A stretch of 64,000 nucleotides of DNA, taken from NCBI GenBank assembly GCA_023663135.1, contig JAMPIE010000008.1:37593-101592 (forward strand), in the 5' to 3' direction. The first letter of the stretch is position 1; each line of letters starts with the position of its first letter. This DNA is from Alloprevotella sp. (GTDB lineage Bacteria > Bacteroidota > Bacteroidia > Bacteroidales > Muribaculaceae). Made by a program: the position numbers and the translations under genes. The notes beneath the pieces were generated by a model. The model ran no database searches, was not told the origin of the DNA, and saw nothing but the letters and a program-made list of their open reading frames with translations. Positions 26,930 to 36,683 of this stretch are shown here, piece by piece.

Positions 26930-29713
26930 ATGAGACACACTCTTCTTCTACTGGCGCTTTACATGCTGGCGGCCCTGGGCGGCCGGGCGCAGGTGGTGAC
27001 CGCCACCCCCAGCCCCGTGACGCTGTCGTCGGCTCCCATCCTCGTCACTTTCCACGCCGACAAGGGTTCGCGCGGCCTTGCCGGCCTGGGTCCAACGGCC
27101 TCGGTCTATGCCCACACGGGGGTTATCCTCCGGGGCGAGAGCGGATGGCAGAAGGCGCCGACTTGGCTCGACAATGCCGCGAAATATCGACTCTCCTACG
27201 CCGGCCCCGACACCTGGACCCTCACCATTCCATCCATCGCTGCCTATTATGGCCTTAGCTCGGAGGAGCTGCCGAGGGTGGAGAGGCTGATGTTTGTCTT
27301 CCGCAATGCCGACGGCTCGCGCGAGGGGAAGACAGCCACTGGGGGAGACATCGCTGTCGACGTGCTCCCCGACGGCCTCCATATCTCCCTGGCCGTCACG
27401 CCCGAGAGCCGGGTGATTACCGCCGAGGGCACCGAGGCCACCGTCTCCGCCTCCTCCTCTCTTCCGGCCACGATAAAGATAGAAGCAAATGGAGCCACTG
27501 TCAGCTCCGAGCCGGGAACCACGTCGCTCTCCTGCCCGATAACGGCAACGGAGCCGGGCAGCGTTGAGGTGACCGCCACAGCCATCACCGCTGACGGCCG
27601 CGAGGCCGCGGCCTCCACCACCCTGCTCTTTGCCGCGCCCACCGCCACGGTCCCCTATCCCGGCGCAGAAGTGAGGCAAGGGGTCGTCGTGGCGAGCAAT
27701 CTCACCGAGGCCACCTTTGCCCTGGCCGCCCCCGGCAAGAGCTCGGCACTGCTCATTGGCTCATGGAACGGCTTTGCCCTCACCCCCTCCCAGGAGATGA
27801 AGCTCGCCACTGAGACCGTTGAACTCCCGGCCGACACCGCCTTTATCAAAAACGCGTGGAGCCTGCGCCAACCCTATTTCTGGACCACCGTAAAGGGCCT
27901 CAAGCCGGGTCAACAATATACTTACTATTACCTGCTCGACGGCTCGACGGCCATTGGAGACCCCTATGCCACCCTTGTCCTCGACCCGCTGGCCGACACT
28001 CAGCTCCCCCAATCGACCCTCAGTCAGCTCCCGGCCTACCCCCACGGAGAAGTGCCCGACGGCACTCTCCTCACAGTCCTTTCCACCGAAGAAGAGTCAC
28101 AGGAGCGCGAAAGTCCACTGACCGACCGACCCGCCTTGACCGACCTCATCATCTATGAGCTGCTCATCCGCGACTTCACCGGCTCAGGCGAGGCCGACGG
28201 CTCCATAGCCACCCTCCTCCCGCGCCTCGACTACATCCGCTCCTTGGGGGTCAACGCCGTGGAGCTGATGCCCATAATGGAGTTTGGCGGCAACAACTCA
28301 TGGGGCTACAACCCACTGCTCTACTTTGCCCCCGACAAGGCTTACGGACTCCCGGCCGACTATCGCCGCCTCATCGACGAGATACACTCCAGAGGGATGG
28401 CCGTGATACTCGACGTGGTGTTTAACCAGGCCGACACGCGCTCGCCCCGCCAGCTGATGTTCTCGCCCGACAAAAACCCCTTCTTCAACGCCACTCCCCC
28501 CCACGCCTACAACGTGTTTCACGACTGGAACCAAGACAACCCCCTGGTCTTCAGCCAGTGGGCCGACGTACTCAGATACTGGGTGGAGCAATATAGCGTA
28601 GACGGCTTCCGCTTCGATCTGGTCAAGGGCCTGGGCGACAACGGCTCATACTCCATCCCCTGGAATCGAGCCGCCAACGCCTTTGCCGCCCCCTCCGAGG
28701 CCACCACCAACCGCTTCAACGCCTCGCGCGCCGAGCGCATCGGTCGCCTCAAGGAGTATATGGAGACCGTCATGCCATCGACCTACTTCATATGCGAAGA
28801 CCTGGCCGACGCCCGCGAGGATGAGCTGCTCGCCTCCCTTGGCTCAACCGACTGGGCCAACGTCAACTATGCCGCCTGCCAGTTTGCCATGGGCTATCGC
28901 GACGGAGCCGACCTCAGCCGCTTCTACGCCCCCATGGACGGAGGCCGCCCCTTTGGCTCCACCCTCTCCTATGCCGAGAGCCACGACGAAGAGCGCATGG
29001 CCTACAAGCAGCTCCAGTGGGGAGTGGCCTCCGTCAAGAGCTCGCCCGAGGTCAGGGCGCGTCGCCTCGGCTCGGTGGCTGCCCTGATGCTCCTCTCCCC
29101 CGGCCCCCACATGATATGGCAGTTCCAGGAGCTTGGCGACTCACAGCGAGTGAAGCTCCCCTCAGGCGACAACGACACCTCCCCCCGCCGCCCCGCCTGG
29201 GACCTCCTCGGCAACCCCGTCAACGCCACGCTCCTCGACACCTACCGCGCCCTCATCCGCCTGCGCCGCGACAATCCAGGCCTCTTCACCTCCCTCACTG
29301 AGGCCACCGTGAAAGCCACCCCCGCCCACTGGGACACCGGCTACTCTATCCTCCTCGCCGACGGTCCCCGCCGCCTCGCCCTCCTCGTCAATCCCCTGAC
29401 CGACCGCCCGCTAAGCGTCGCCACCGGCCTCTCCGGCACCGACATGGAGATAATCCTCGCCTCACCCTCCATCGCCCCCACTCTCGCCCCCGGCGGAGAA
29501 ACCGTGACCCTCGCACCCGGAGCCTTTGCCGTCGTGGCCCCCAAGGGGCAGACAGGCGCCCTCCCCATCCTCGCCGGGCAACCCACCTCGGCCTCCGTCG
29601 CCGCCATCTACGACATGACCGGCCGCCGCATTGCCCCCGGAGCAGCCCTCACCCCCGGAGTATACATCATGCGCCTGAGCGACGGCCGCGCCCTCCGCCG
29701 CCTCATAAAGTGA
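26930..29713 (+). CDS. Secreted GH13 alpha-amylase-family protein with type IX secretion-like tail
   Basis: This 927-residue protein starts with a signal peptide (MRHTLLLLALYMLAALGGRA). An N-terminal region of beta-rich segments follows, including a carbohydrate-binding/E-set-like part (LLIGSWNGF). The GH13 barrel has a complete catalytic triad: nucleophile D563 (GFRFDLVKG), acid/base E623 (FICEDLAD) and D686 (SHDEER). Domain C is next, and the last about 75 residues end with IYDMTGRRI and PGVYIMRLSDG, the pattern of type A sorting domains of type IX secretion cargo. It should cleave alpha-1,4-glucans at the cell surface or outside. Its TGA stop is within the outer inverted repeat of the downstream IS element. 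Confidence 0.88.
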   Translation: MRHTLLLLALYMLAALGGRAQVVTATPSPVTLSSAPILVTFHADKGSRGLAGLGPTASVYAHTGVILRGESGWQKAPTWLDNAAKYRLSYAGPDTWTLTIPSIAAYYGLSSEELPRVERLMFVFRNADGSREGKTATGGDIAVDVLPDGLHISLAVTPESRVITAEGTEATVSASSSLPATIKIEANGATVSSEPGTTSLSCPITATEPGSVEVTATAITADGREAAASTTLLFAAPTATVPYPGAEVRQGVVVASNLTEATFALAAPGKSSALLIGSWNGFALTPSQEMKLATETVELPADTAFIKNAWSLRQPYFWTTVKGLKPGQQYTYYYLLDGSTAIGDPYATLVLDPLADTQLPQSTLSQLPAYPHGEVPDGTLLTVLSTEEESQERESPLTDRPALTDLIIYELLIRDFTGSGEADGSIATLLPRLDYIRSLGVNAVELMPIMEFGGNNSWGYNPLLYFAPDKAYGLPADYRRLIDEIHSRGMAVILDVVFNQADTRSPRQLMFSPDKNPFFNATPPHAYNVFHDWNQDNPLVFSQWADVLRYWVEQYSVDGFRFDLVKGLGDNGSYSIPWNRAANAFAAPSEATTNRFNASRAERIGRLKEYMETVMPSTYFICEDLADAREDELLASLGSTDWANVNYAACQFAMGYRDGADLSRFYAPMDGGRPFGSTLSYAESHDEERMAYKQLQWGVASVKSSPEVRARRLGSVAALMLLSPGPHMIWQFQELGDSQRVKLPSGDNDTSPRRPAWDLLGNPVNATLLDTYRALIRLRRDNPGLFTSLTEATVKATPAHWDTGYSILLADGPRRLALLVNPLTDRPLSVATGLSGTDMEIILASPSIAPTLAPGGETVTLAPGAFAVVAPKGQTGALPILAGQPTSASVAAIYDMTGRRIAPGAALTPGVYIMRLSDGRALRRLIK

Positions 29714-29722
29714 TTTTTTTGC
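29710..29722 (+). repeat. Outer left inverted repeat of the IS
   Basis: GTGATTTTTTTGC is the exact reverse complement of 30785-30797. It contains the TGA stop codon of the upstream amylase gene. Confidence 0.75.
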
Positions 29723-29778
29723 TACTGTCGTTCTGATTGAACTCTCTTGGAGAAGGTTTCGTATCCATTTTAAGATTT

Positions 29779-29797
29779 AGGTATAGGCGTTTAGACC
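29779..29797 (+). repeat. Inner left inverted repeat of the IS
   Basis: AGGTATAGGCGTTTAGACC, 19 bases, is perfectly complementary to 30742-30760. The transposase stop codon overlaps it. Confidence 0.85.
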
Positions 29798-30706
29798 ACA
29801 CTATCTAACTCATTATTTTGCAGTCTAATTGGTTGTGAATGTACCATTCTACGTATAAGCACATCGAAGATTGTGTCCATATTTGACCTCCGATTGTATC
29901 GAAAATGGCACTCGTCAAGGTAGCCCTGCAGCTGTTCTTTAGAACAATGGTGATGTATTCCGCGAAGCCATCCCTTGATGTTCATGATATGAATATGTAT
30001 ATCCGGGAAGTTAGATCCATCATCATACTTCCTTTGTGTTAGCTTGGGATAGTCTGCCTTGATTGGCAAGTAGCCGTTCCATTCATCGGTTATGACATCG
30101 GCATCTTTGGATATGTGATCATCAAACAATGGCCTCAGGGATTTCGCGGAGGCATCATCAATGACTCTGGCATAGGCTCTGCCGACGCCTTTGCCTGGAA
30201 GCACCTCAAGCGCAACCTGAACCAACTTCTTTTTACCTTTGGAGCGGCCCCGCTTTTGCTCTTCTTCACCTCCAACATAAAACTCGTCTACATGTGCTTG
30301 GCCATTAAGCGGATACTGGCAAGAACTTTTTCATGGCTTGTTGAATCTTCCATTTGAAAGCCCAACAGGTCTTTTGCCGCAACTCGTATTCTTCGGATAA
30401 TTCAAGCGAAGACATTCCTTTCTTCTTTGTGCTAATCTTGAATGCAATGTGAAACGCAATAAGCAATGAGAACTTCAGCTTATCAAACATTGTGCCTGTA
30501 GTGGGGCTCTCATCATATTTGCACCTCGTGCAGCGTCGTGAGTATGGTTTCTCACCTTTGCAATAATGTGTGTGTCCACATTTCTTGCAAACGTATCCAT
30601 TCTCCCATTTGATGTCTGCGAGATATTTGCAACACTCGTCATCAGAAACAAAGCGTTGATAAAACTTGATCGAATTCACGCCTACGAATTTATCTCTTGG
30701 CTCCAT
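29791..30706 (-). pseudogene. IS1595-family transposase, interrupted by one frameshift
   Basis: The N-terminal part (30706 to 30305, 133 residues) has the zinc-ribbon typical of IS1595 transposases (CKKCGH and CTRCKY). The C-terminal part (down to 29791) carries the DDE-type domain, including TDEWNGY and GWLRGIHHH. Just before the first frame ends at 30305 the other frame continues with YPLNGQAHVDEFYVGGEEE, the expected family sequence, so a single +1 shift near 30316-30320 separates the halves. There is no slippery heptamer suited to a +1 shift, so this is more likely an inactivating mutation or a sequencing error than programmed frameshifting. Confidence 0.85.
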
Positions 30707-30741
30707 GGTGCAAAGGCAGCACCTTTATTTGAAATTAGTGA

Positions 30742-30760
30742 GGTCTAAACGCCTATACCT
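30742..30760 (+). repeat. Inner right inverted repeat of the IS
   Basis: GGTCTAAACGCCTATACCT, the exact reverse complement of 29779-29797. Confidence 0.85.
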
Positions 30761-30784
30761 ATTCAGTCTTTTTACTTTATAAAC

Positions 30785-30797
30785 GCAAAAAAATCAC
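30785..30797 (+). repeat. Outer right inverted repeat of the IS
   Basis: GCAAAAAAATCAC, the exact reverse complement of 29710-29722. The region from here to the efflux operon (30798-30920) is AT-rich and must hold the operon promoter, but I see no TAnnTTTG match. Confidence 0.75.
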
Positions 30798-30920
30798 CCA
30801 TGCGACCGACATAACAATTATTCATTCCGAAAGAATACAAATAACGACGATATACGACAATATAAACGACACCTTGTTTGTTATAATTCCATAAAAAAAT
30901 TCTACTATAAACATATACTC

Positions 30921-31976
30921 ATGTTTCAACTATCAAATTATTTCAAATTCATCCCCGCGACAGCTTTACTTATTGCACTGTCGTCATGTGGACACAACAA
31001 GCCTGAGATCCACGGAGGGAACACAGACCCGGTCAGGGTCAAGGTGATGGCTGCAAACCCCTTGGTTTCCACAGAGTCTGAAGCTTATTCAGGCACGGTT
31101 GAAGCCGGGAGTTCCACCACACTCAGTTTTTCAACCGCCGGCACAATCAATCAACTAAATGTGACCGAGGGACAACGTGTGGCAAGGGGACAGCTTATCG
31201 GCAGTGTTGACGGTGCAACCGCGAAGAATGCCTACGACATTGCACTTGCAACTCTTAGCGAGGCACAGGATGCCTACAACCGTATGAAGAAGCTTCACGA
31301 TGCAAGCGCACTGCCCGAAATGCAGTGGGTGTCTGTGCAGGAAAAGCTCAAACAGGCCGAAGCAGCAGCCGCAATAGCGAAAAAGGGCATGGGAGACACA
31401 AATCTACATTCACCAATGTCCGGTGTAGTGGCGCATAAATTAGCGGATGTGGGTCAGACTGCGGCCCCGGGACTTCCAATCGTGGAGATAATGGATGTTT
31501 CCACCCTCAAGGTCAAGATTTCGGTGACGGAATCCGACCTCGCAAATATGAAAACAGGAACGGATGCCACTATAACGGTAGGAGACCGCACATATAACGG
31601 AAAACTTGTGGAAAAAGGAGTGGCTGCCAATTCTCTTTCAAGGAACTATGATGTAAAATTCAGGATCACCAATCCTGACGATAATTTGTTGCCGGGCATG
31701 ATATGCAACGTTACAGTCGCTTGTGTGACTCCCACTTCAGATTCTGCGACGGCAGCAGAAATCATATTGCCGCCACAGGCGGTTGTGCTTGACTTTGACA
31801 ACAGCAGTTATGTGTGGGTCAGCAAAAATGGTGTTGCTCAAAGGAAGAAGGTAAAGACGGCAGGTCTTGATTCCCGCGGCATTATCATTAAAAGCGGTCT
31901 GAGCCCCTCGGACAGCGTGATAGTAGAGGGTCAGCAGAAACTAAGCAGCGGACTCAAAGTCGTATCAGTAAACTGA
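30921..31976 (+). CDS. RND efflux periplasmic adaptor lipoprotein (membrane fusion protein)
   Basis: This 351-residue adaptor has a lipoprotein signal with lipobox LSSC (Cys23). It then has the lipoyl-like halves (YSGTVEAGSSTTLSFSTAGTI and DTNLHSPMSGVVAHKLADVGQ) flanking a short alpha-hairpin (about 110-150), a beta-barrel domain and a membrane-proximal domain. It links the inner-membrane pump to the outer-membrane channel. It is the first gene of a three-gene efflux operon, 7 bases before the pump gene. The operon's base composition is clearly less GC-rich than that of the dcw genes. The substrate cannot be read from the sequence. Confidence 0.93.
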   Translation: MFQLSNYFKFIPATALLIALSSCGHNKPEIHGGNTDPVRVKVMAANPLVSTESEAYSGTVEAGSSTTLSFSTAGTINQLNVTEGQRVARGQLIGSVDGATAKNAYDIALATLSEAQDAYNRMKKLHDASALPEMQWVSVQEKLKQAEAAAAIAKKGMGDTNLHSPMSGVVAHKLADVGQTAAPGLPIVEIMDVSTLKVKISVTESDLANMKTGTDATITVGDRTYNGKLVEKGVAANSLSRNYDVKFRITNPDDNLLPGMICNVTVACVTPTSDSATAAEIILPPQAVVLDFDNSSYVWVSKNGVAQRKKVKTAGLDSRGIIIKSGLSPSDSVIVEGQQKLSSGLKVVSVN

Positions 31977-31983
31977 CCTGACT

Positions 31984-34900
31984 ATGGAGAAATTCAAGAA
32001 TCCCAATATTGTATCCTTCGGCTTGCAGTATAGGCGCATCGTTCTGCTTATCACTACGGTGCTGATAGCATGGGGCGTTTACTCACTCATTGAGATGGAT
32101 AAGAATGAATTCCCGTCATTCACCATCCGCGAGGGGGTGGTGGCTGCCGTGTATCCCGGAGCCGATGCCACACAGGTTGAGCAGGAAGTGCTCAAACCAT
32201 TGCAGGACTATGTGTTCAGTTACAAGGAAGTGAACAAGAAAAAGACCACTGCGCAGGTTTCCGACGGTATGGCAATGATTTTTGTCACCCTTGATGACGA
32301 TGTGAATAAAACAGAGTCGGACCAGTTCTGGGACAAGTTCAAACTTGGCATGGACAATGCTAAGTCAACACTCCCGGCCGGAGTACTTGCCGTGCAGACC
32401 ATTTCCGATTTTGGCAACACTTCCGCTCTTCTCCTGACGATGCAAGGCAAGGACAAAACCTATCGTGAGTTGCGTGACTACATGAACCAACTGCGCGACA
32501 GATTGAGGGCTGTGCCGAGCATCGGCGCTATGACAGTATATGGCGAACAGACCGAACAAGTCAGCGTCAACATCAACACCGAGCGTCTGAAACACTACGG
32601 CATTGATGAGAAGACCCTTGCCATGACTATGCTTGCCCAGGGTTTTGAAACGACAGGCGGACGTATTAAGTCAGAATCCTATACAATGCCGATATATGTG
32701 GCAGAGTCGTTCAATTCCGTAAATGACATAAAGGAGACAGTTGTCTTCTCTACTCCTTCAGGTGATGTTGTCCGACTTGGAGATATTGCCGAGGTCGTCA
32801 GGGAATACCCGGAGCCAACAAGTTACATTACCAACAATGGCGACAAATGCCTACTTCTCAGCATCGAGATGAAGGATAGGGAAAATATCGTTGCCATGGG
32901 TGACGACGCCGGCAAGGTGATAGACGAGTTTGCGGAAGAAATGCCTGTGGATATGGAGCTTTTCAAGATCACTGACCAGCCCATGGTGGTAAATCTCAGT
33001 GTCCTTGACTTTCTGCGCGAGCTTCTTATAGCCATTGTTGCCGTGCTTGTCGTGATTATGTTGCTGCTTCCGATGAAGGTAGCTCTAATTGCTGCGCTTA
33101 CCATCCCGGTGACAATATTCATTTCGCTCGGATTGTTCTATACCCTCGGAATAGAACTGAACACAGTTACTCTCGCCTGTCTGATTGTATCGTTAGGTAT
33201 GATTGTTGACAATTCGGTCGTCATCATTGACGAATACGTCGGACTGATTTCAGATGGTGTGGAACGTAAGCAGGCTACGATAAATGCCGGCACTATGTTC
33301 TTCCGGGCTATCGTTTCCGCCACTCTCGCCATTTCCATCACATTCTTCCCCTTCCTCTTCACAATGACGGGAATGTTCAGGGACTTCCTTACAGATTTCC
33401 CATGGGCAATCCTGATGATTCTAACCATTTCTCTTATCGTGGCCGAATTGCTTGTGCCTTATCTGCAATTCAATCTGATAAAGAAACCGATATATGCTAT
33501 CGAGAAACAGCAAGTCGAGAGCGGCAAGAAGAAATTCTCATTCTTTGTCAGCCTGCAGAAGTGGTACGACAAGCTCGTTACCATCTGTTTCGCATGGCCG
33601 AAGACAACAATAGTTATCGGCATCATTTCAGTCCTGTTAGGCGCATGGGCATTCATCACACGTCCAATCCAGCTCATGCCCATCGCGGAGCGCGACCAAT
33701 TTGCAGTTGAGATATACCTGCCTGAAGGAGCATCGCTTGATGCAACCGATGCCATTGCCGACAGCCTTGAGCACATACTTCGCAAGGATGAGCGTGTTGT
33801 CTCGGTAGCATCTTTCCACGGCATGTCCTCACCGCGATTCCAGACCACATATGCCCCTCAGGTCGGAGGCCCCAACTATGCGCAGTTCATTGTCAATACC
33901 AAGAGCAATGAAGCGACAATCGAGCTCTTGAATGAATATACTCCGAAATATCAGGACTATTTCCCCGGAGCGTATGTTAAATTCAAACAGTTGAGCTATT
34001 CCAATGCCAAGTATCCAGTGGAGATACGACTCGCCGGCCTTGATTATGAGAAGAATCTTCAAGCTGCCGACACCGTACTCTCGCTCATGCGCAGGATTCC
34101 CGGAATGACATTGGTAAGACCCGGAGCCGGCAGCCAGCTTGTCGCTGCCACTGTAGAACCTGACCCGACGAAAATGTCACGTCTCGGCCTGAACAATACA
34201 TTGCTCGAAATGACTCTTGCCATGCGTTACGGGCCCGGTGTGCCTATGGGTACCCTTTGGGAGGGCGATTATGGTGTCGGCGTGGTTGCCAAGACGCAGA
34301 ATGCCGACAGTTCGACATACGCAGCCCTTATGCGTGAACCTATACCTGTCATGGGTATCGGCAACAGCCCCCTCAAATCGTTTGCAGATGTCAACCCGAC
34401 GTGGCATCCCGGCCAGATAAACTATCGCGGCGGTATTCCGACAGCCATAATCTCGGCTGATAATGTCAGAGGACAGAATGCTCTTGACCAGACTTTAACA
34501 CTTAAGAAGGAACTTGACAAGATAGAGCTTCCTGAAGGTGTATCAGTCAGCTACGGCGGCGATTATGAGCAGTCTATGGAAATTATCCCTCAAATGGGCA
34601 TGGCGATGATTATTGCCGTGGTCATCATATTCTTTATCCTGTTGTTCCACTATAAGGGTGTTGCCGTCCCATTCCTTATGCTCATATCCCTTATTTTCAT
34701 CATTCCCGGAGCCGGCATTGGCCTTGCAGTGATGAATGAGGTGATCAGTGTCACGTGCACTCTCGGCCTCATAAGCCTTATGGGTATCCTTGTGCGAAAT
34801 GTAATAATTATGTTTGACTATGCTGAGGAACTTCAGGAGCAGGGCATGTCAGAAAAGGATTCGATTTTCCAAGCCAGTGAACGACGTATGCGTCCAATCT

Positions 34901-35148
34901 TCCTCACATCAGCAGCGGCTACAATGGGAGTGCTTCCGATGGTGGTGTCAGGCAGTGCGCTCTGGAAGCCTATGGGCATTGTGATTTTCTTCGGAACACC
35001 AATCACCATGTTGTTTATTCTCACTGTTATTCCTGTCCTTTATTGGAAGTTCTGCAAGAAGACCGCACCGACAATCGAAATGCCGGTTGACCCGGTTGAA
35101 ATAACAGCAGCTCCAACAACTCAAACGAAACAAGACGATGAAAAATAA
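31984..35148 (+). CDS. RND-family efflux pump, inner-membrane transporter
   Basis: This 1054-residue transporter has the AcrB/MexB layout: an N-terminal transmembrane helix (QYRRIVLLITTVLIAWGVYS), a large periplasmic domain, a six-helix bundle, a second periplasmic domain and another helix bundle. The TM4 proton-relay motif reads GMIVDNSVVIIDE with D409. The second Asp of the AcrB pair is Asn (N410), as in some other RND subfamilies. It would export drugs, bile salts or similar compounds by proton antiport. It overlaps the next gene by 11 bases. Confidence 0.94.
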   Translation: MEKFKNPNIVSFGLQYRRIVLLITTVLIAWGVYSLIEMDKNEFPSFTIREGVVAAVYPGADATQVEQEVLKPLQDYVFSYKEVNKKKTTAQVSDGMAMIFVTLDDDVNKTESDQFWDKFKLGMDNAKSTLPAGVLAVQTISDFGNTSALLLTMQGKDKTYRELRDYMNQLRDRLRAVPSIGAMTVYGEQTEQVSVNINTERLKHYGIDEKTLAMTMLAQGFETTGGRIKSESYTMPIYVAESFNSVNDIKETVVFSTPSGDVVRLGDIAEVVREYPEPTSYITNNGDKCLLLSIEMKDRENIVAMGDDAGKVIDEFAEEMPVDMELFKITDQPMVVNLSVLDFLRELLIAIVAVLVVIMLLLPMKVALIAALTIPVTIFISLGLFYTLGIELNTVTLACLIVSLGMIVDNSVVIIDEYVGLISDGVERKQATINAGTMFFRAIVSATLAISITFFPFLFTMTGMFRDFLTDFPWAILMILTISLIVAELLVPYLQFNLIKKPIYAIEKQQVESGKKKFSFFVSLQKWYDKLVTICFAWPKTTIVIGIISVLLGAWAFITRPIQLMPIAERDQFAVEIYLPEGASLDATDAIADSLEHILRKDERVVSVASFHGMSSPRFQTTYAPQVGGPNYAQFIVNTKSNEATIELLNEYTPKYQDYFPGAYVKFKQLSYSNAKYPVEIRLAGLDYEKNLQAADTVLSLMRRIPGMTLVRPGAGSQLVAATVEPDPTKMSRLGLNNTLLEMTLAMRYGPGVPMGTLWEGDYGVGVVAKTQNADSSTYAALMREPIPVMGIGNSPLKSFADVNPTWHPGQINYRGGIPTAIISADNVRGQNALDQTLTLKKELDKIELPEGVSVSYGGDYEQSMEIIPQMGMAMIIAVVIIFFILLFHYKGVAVPFLMLISLIFIIPGAGIGLAVMNEVISVTCTLGLISLMGILVRNVIIMFDYAEELQEQGMSEKDSIFQASERRMRPIFLTSAAATMGVLPMVVSGSALWKPMGIVIFFGTPITMLFILTVIPVLYWKFCKKTAPTIEMPVDPVEITAAPTTQTKQDDEK

Positions 35149-36472
35149 GCATATAATTCTTTCAGTTGTTGTTGCGGCAATATCCGTAATCCCGGCTTCT
35201 GCTCAGAATGAAACACCTGCCGACACTCTCACCCTCTCACTTGAGCAATGTCGCCGGATGGCATTGAGCGGAAACGCCTCCACCAAAACAGCCGTCAACA
35301 ACATAAAGGCAGCAAAAGAAACTTCAGATGAAGCCTTTACCAAATATTTCCCTGATATTTCTGCCTCCGGCATGTCATTTTGGGCAAATCATGACATAAT
35401 CCAGTACAATGTAATGGATATGTTCCAGCTTGGAATGGTCAAGAAGGGCGTGGCCGCCGGTGTCACTGCTGTGCAGCCCATCTTCGCCGGAGGTCAGATA
35501 GTCAACGGCAATGCGCTTGCTCACCTCGGTGAGCAAGTTGCAGAGCTGAAAAAACGGCAGACTGACGAGGAGGTGCTTGCCTCGGCAGATAAATACTATT
35601 GGAAACTTGTTTCGCTTCACTCGCAGAAAGAGACATTGGCATCTTTGATTGAAATGCTTGACACTCTGGCCTATCAGACTCAGGCGGCTGTTGACGCCGG
35701 TGTCACTTTGAAAAATGACTTGCTAAAGGTGGAACTGCAACGCAATGACTTCAAGGCTACGATGATAGATCTTGACAATGGCATTGCACTCTGCTCAAAC
35801 CTTCTCGGCCAGTATATCGGCGCGGGATTAAGGCCGGTAAATGTCACGGAGCGTGTGGCTGTCGGAGATTTGCCGGAGTTCGCCTACGATATGTGGCGTA
35901 ATCCAAAGGATGCCGTTTCCAATACTCCCGCCTACGGAATGCTAAACTCGGCTATCCGCGCTGCTGAACTTGAAAAGAAGATGACAATAGGAAGCAATCT
36001 GCCGACCGTAGGTCTTGGCGCCGGGTGGTACTACCATACTCTCCTTGAACAGAAGCATAATTTCGGTGCGGTCTTTATCGCTGTAAATGTGCCGCTTTCT
36101 GGATGGTGGGGCGGTTCCCATGCCATCAAGAAGAAAAATCTGGAGTTGCAGAACGCCCGAATCCAGTTTGAAGATGGACAGGAAATGCTTCAAATTGCTA
36201 TGCGTGATGCGTGGGACAACTTAACCTCAGCATATCGCAAAATGGAAAACGCCCATGAAGCAATAGGGCAGGCAGATGAAAATCTGAGACTGAACCAAAA
36301 TTATTACGCGGTAGGTGTCTCAACCATCACCGACCTGCTCGATGCCCAGACGCTATATCGCAGGGCTTGCGACCAATATATAGCAGCGTACTCAGACTAT
36401 AAGGTCAAAGCCACCGAATATCTCAAAGCCACCGGCCAACTTTCACAGGATTTAGCCATTGCCGGACAGTAA
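35138..36472 (+). CDS. TolC-family outer-membrane efflux channel
   Basis: This 444-residue outer-membrane factor starts with a signal peptide (MKNKHIILSVVVAAISVIPASA). It contains two repeats of the coiled-coil and strand pattern of TolC-type channels (LSLEQCRRMALSGN; NARIQFEDGQEMLQIAMRDAW; ENLRLNQNYYAVGVSTITDLLDAQ). It completes the tripartite pump. Its ATG lies inside the end of the pump gene, and a strong terminator follows 76 bases after the stop. Confidence 0.93.
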   Translation: MKNKHIILSVVVAAISVIPASAQNETPADTLTLSLEQCRRMALSGNASTKTAVNNIKAAKETSDEAFTKYFPDISASGMSFWANHDIIQYNVMDMFQLGMVKKGVAAGVTAVQPIFAGGQIVNGNALAHLGEQVAELKKRQTDEEVLASADKYYWKLVSLHSQKETLASLIEMLDTLAYQTQAAVDAGVTLKNDLLKVELQRNDFKATMIDLDNGIALCSNLLGQYIGAGLRPVNVTERVAVGDLPEFAYDMWRNPKDAVSNTPAYGMLNSAIRAAELEKKMTIGSNLPTVGLGAGWYYHTLLEQKHNFGAVFIAVNVPLSGWWGGSHAIKKKNLELQNARIQFEDGQEMLQIAMRDAWDNLTSAYRKMENAHEAIGQADENLRLNQNYYAVGVSTITDLLDAQTLYRRACDQYIAAYSDYKVKATEYLKATGQLSQDLAIAGQ

Positions 36473-36548
36473 GCCCCACGATAATAGCAAAGTAATCAGG
36501 ATACAAAGAAAAATCAACTATCCAGGTTGAAACATTGACGTTTATGCA

Positions 36549-36581
36549 AGACGGAGGCCGGTTTCCAGCCTCCGTCTTTTT
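36549..36581 (+). terminator. Intrinsic terminator of the RND operon
   Basis: A 10-bp perfect stem, AGACGGAGGC (36549-36558) with GCCTCCGTCT (36568-36577), has a 9-base loop and runs into a T-tract (36577-36581). It is the strongest intrinsic terminator on the plus strand in this part. Confidence 0.9.
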
Positions 36582-36683
36582 GGATTTTCCCTTTTATGAA
36601 GCCGATTATTTCGATTCAGCATCATGACCAATTCTTGTTTAATCTTGCTGTAAAAATGATAATATGTTCGTATTATCATTCGT

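Larger units (their letters stand above)
29710..30797 (-). mobile_element. IS1595-family insertion sequence, transposase frameshifted
   Basis: The element encodes an ISXO2/IS1595-type transposase on the minus strand and is bounded by two nested pairs of perfect inverted repeats. The inner pair is 19 bp (29779-29797 and 30742-30760, AGGTATAGGCGTTTAGACC). The outer pair is 13 bp (29710-29722 and 30785-30797, GTGATTTTTTTGC). Which pair is the true end cannot be decided here. No 8-bp target duplication is visible at either boundary. The transposase frame is broken, so this copy is probably immobile by itself. Confidence 0.8.

Noticed and set aside
30305..30330. Programmed frameshift in the IS1595 transposase
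   Set aside because: A-rich bases precede the shift, but the needed shift is +1, and the -1 frame after the A-run quickly reaches a stop; no +1 slippery stop context is visible.
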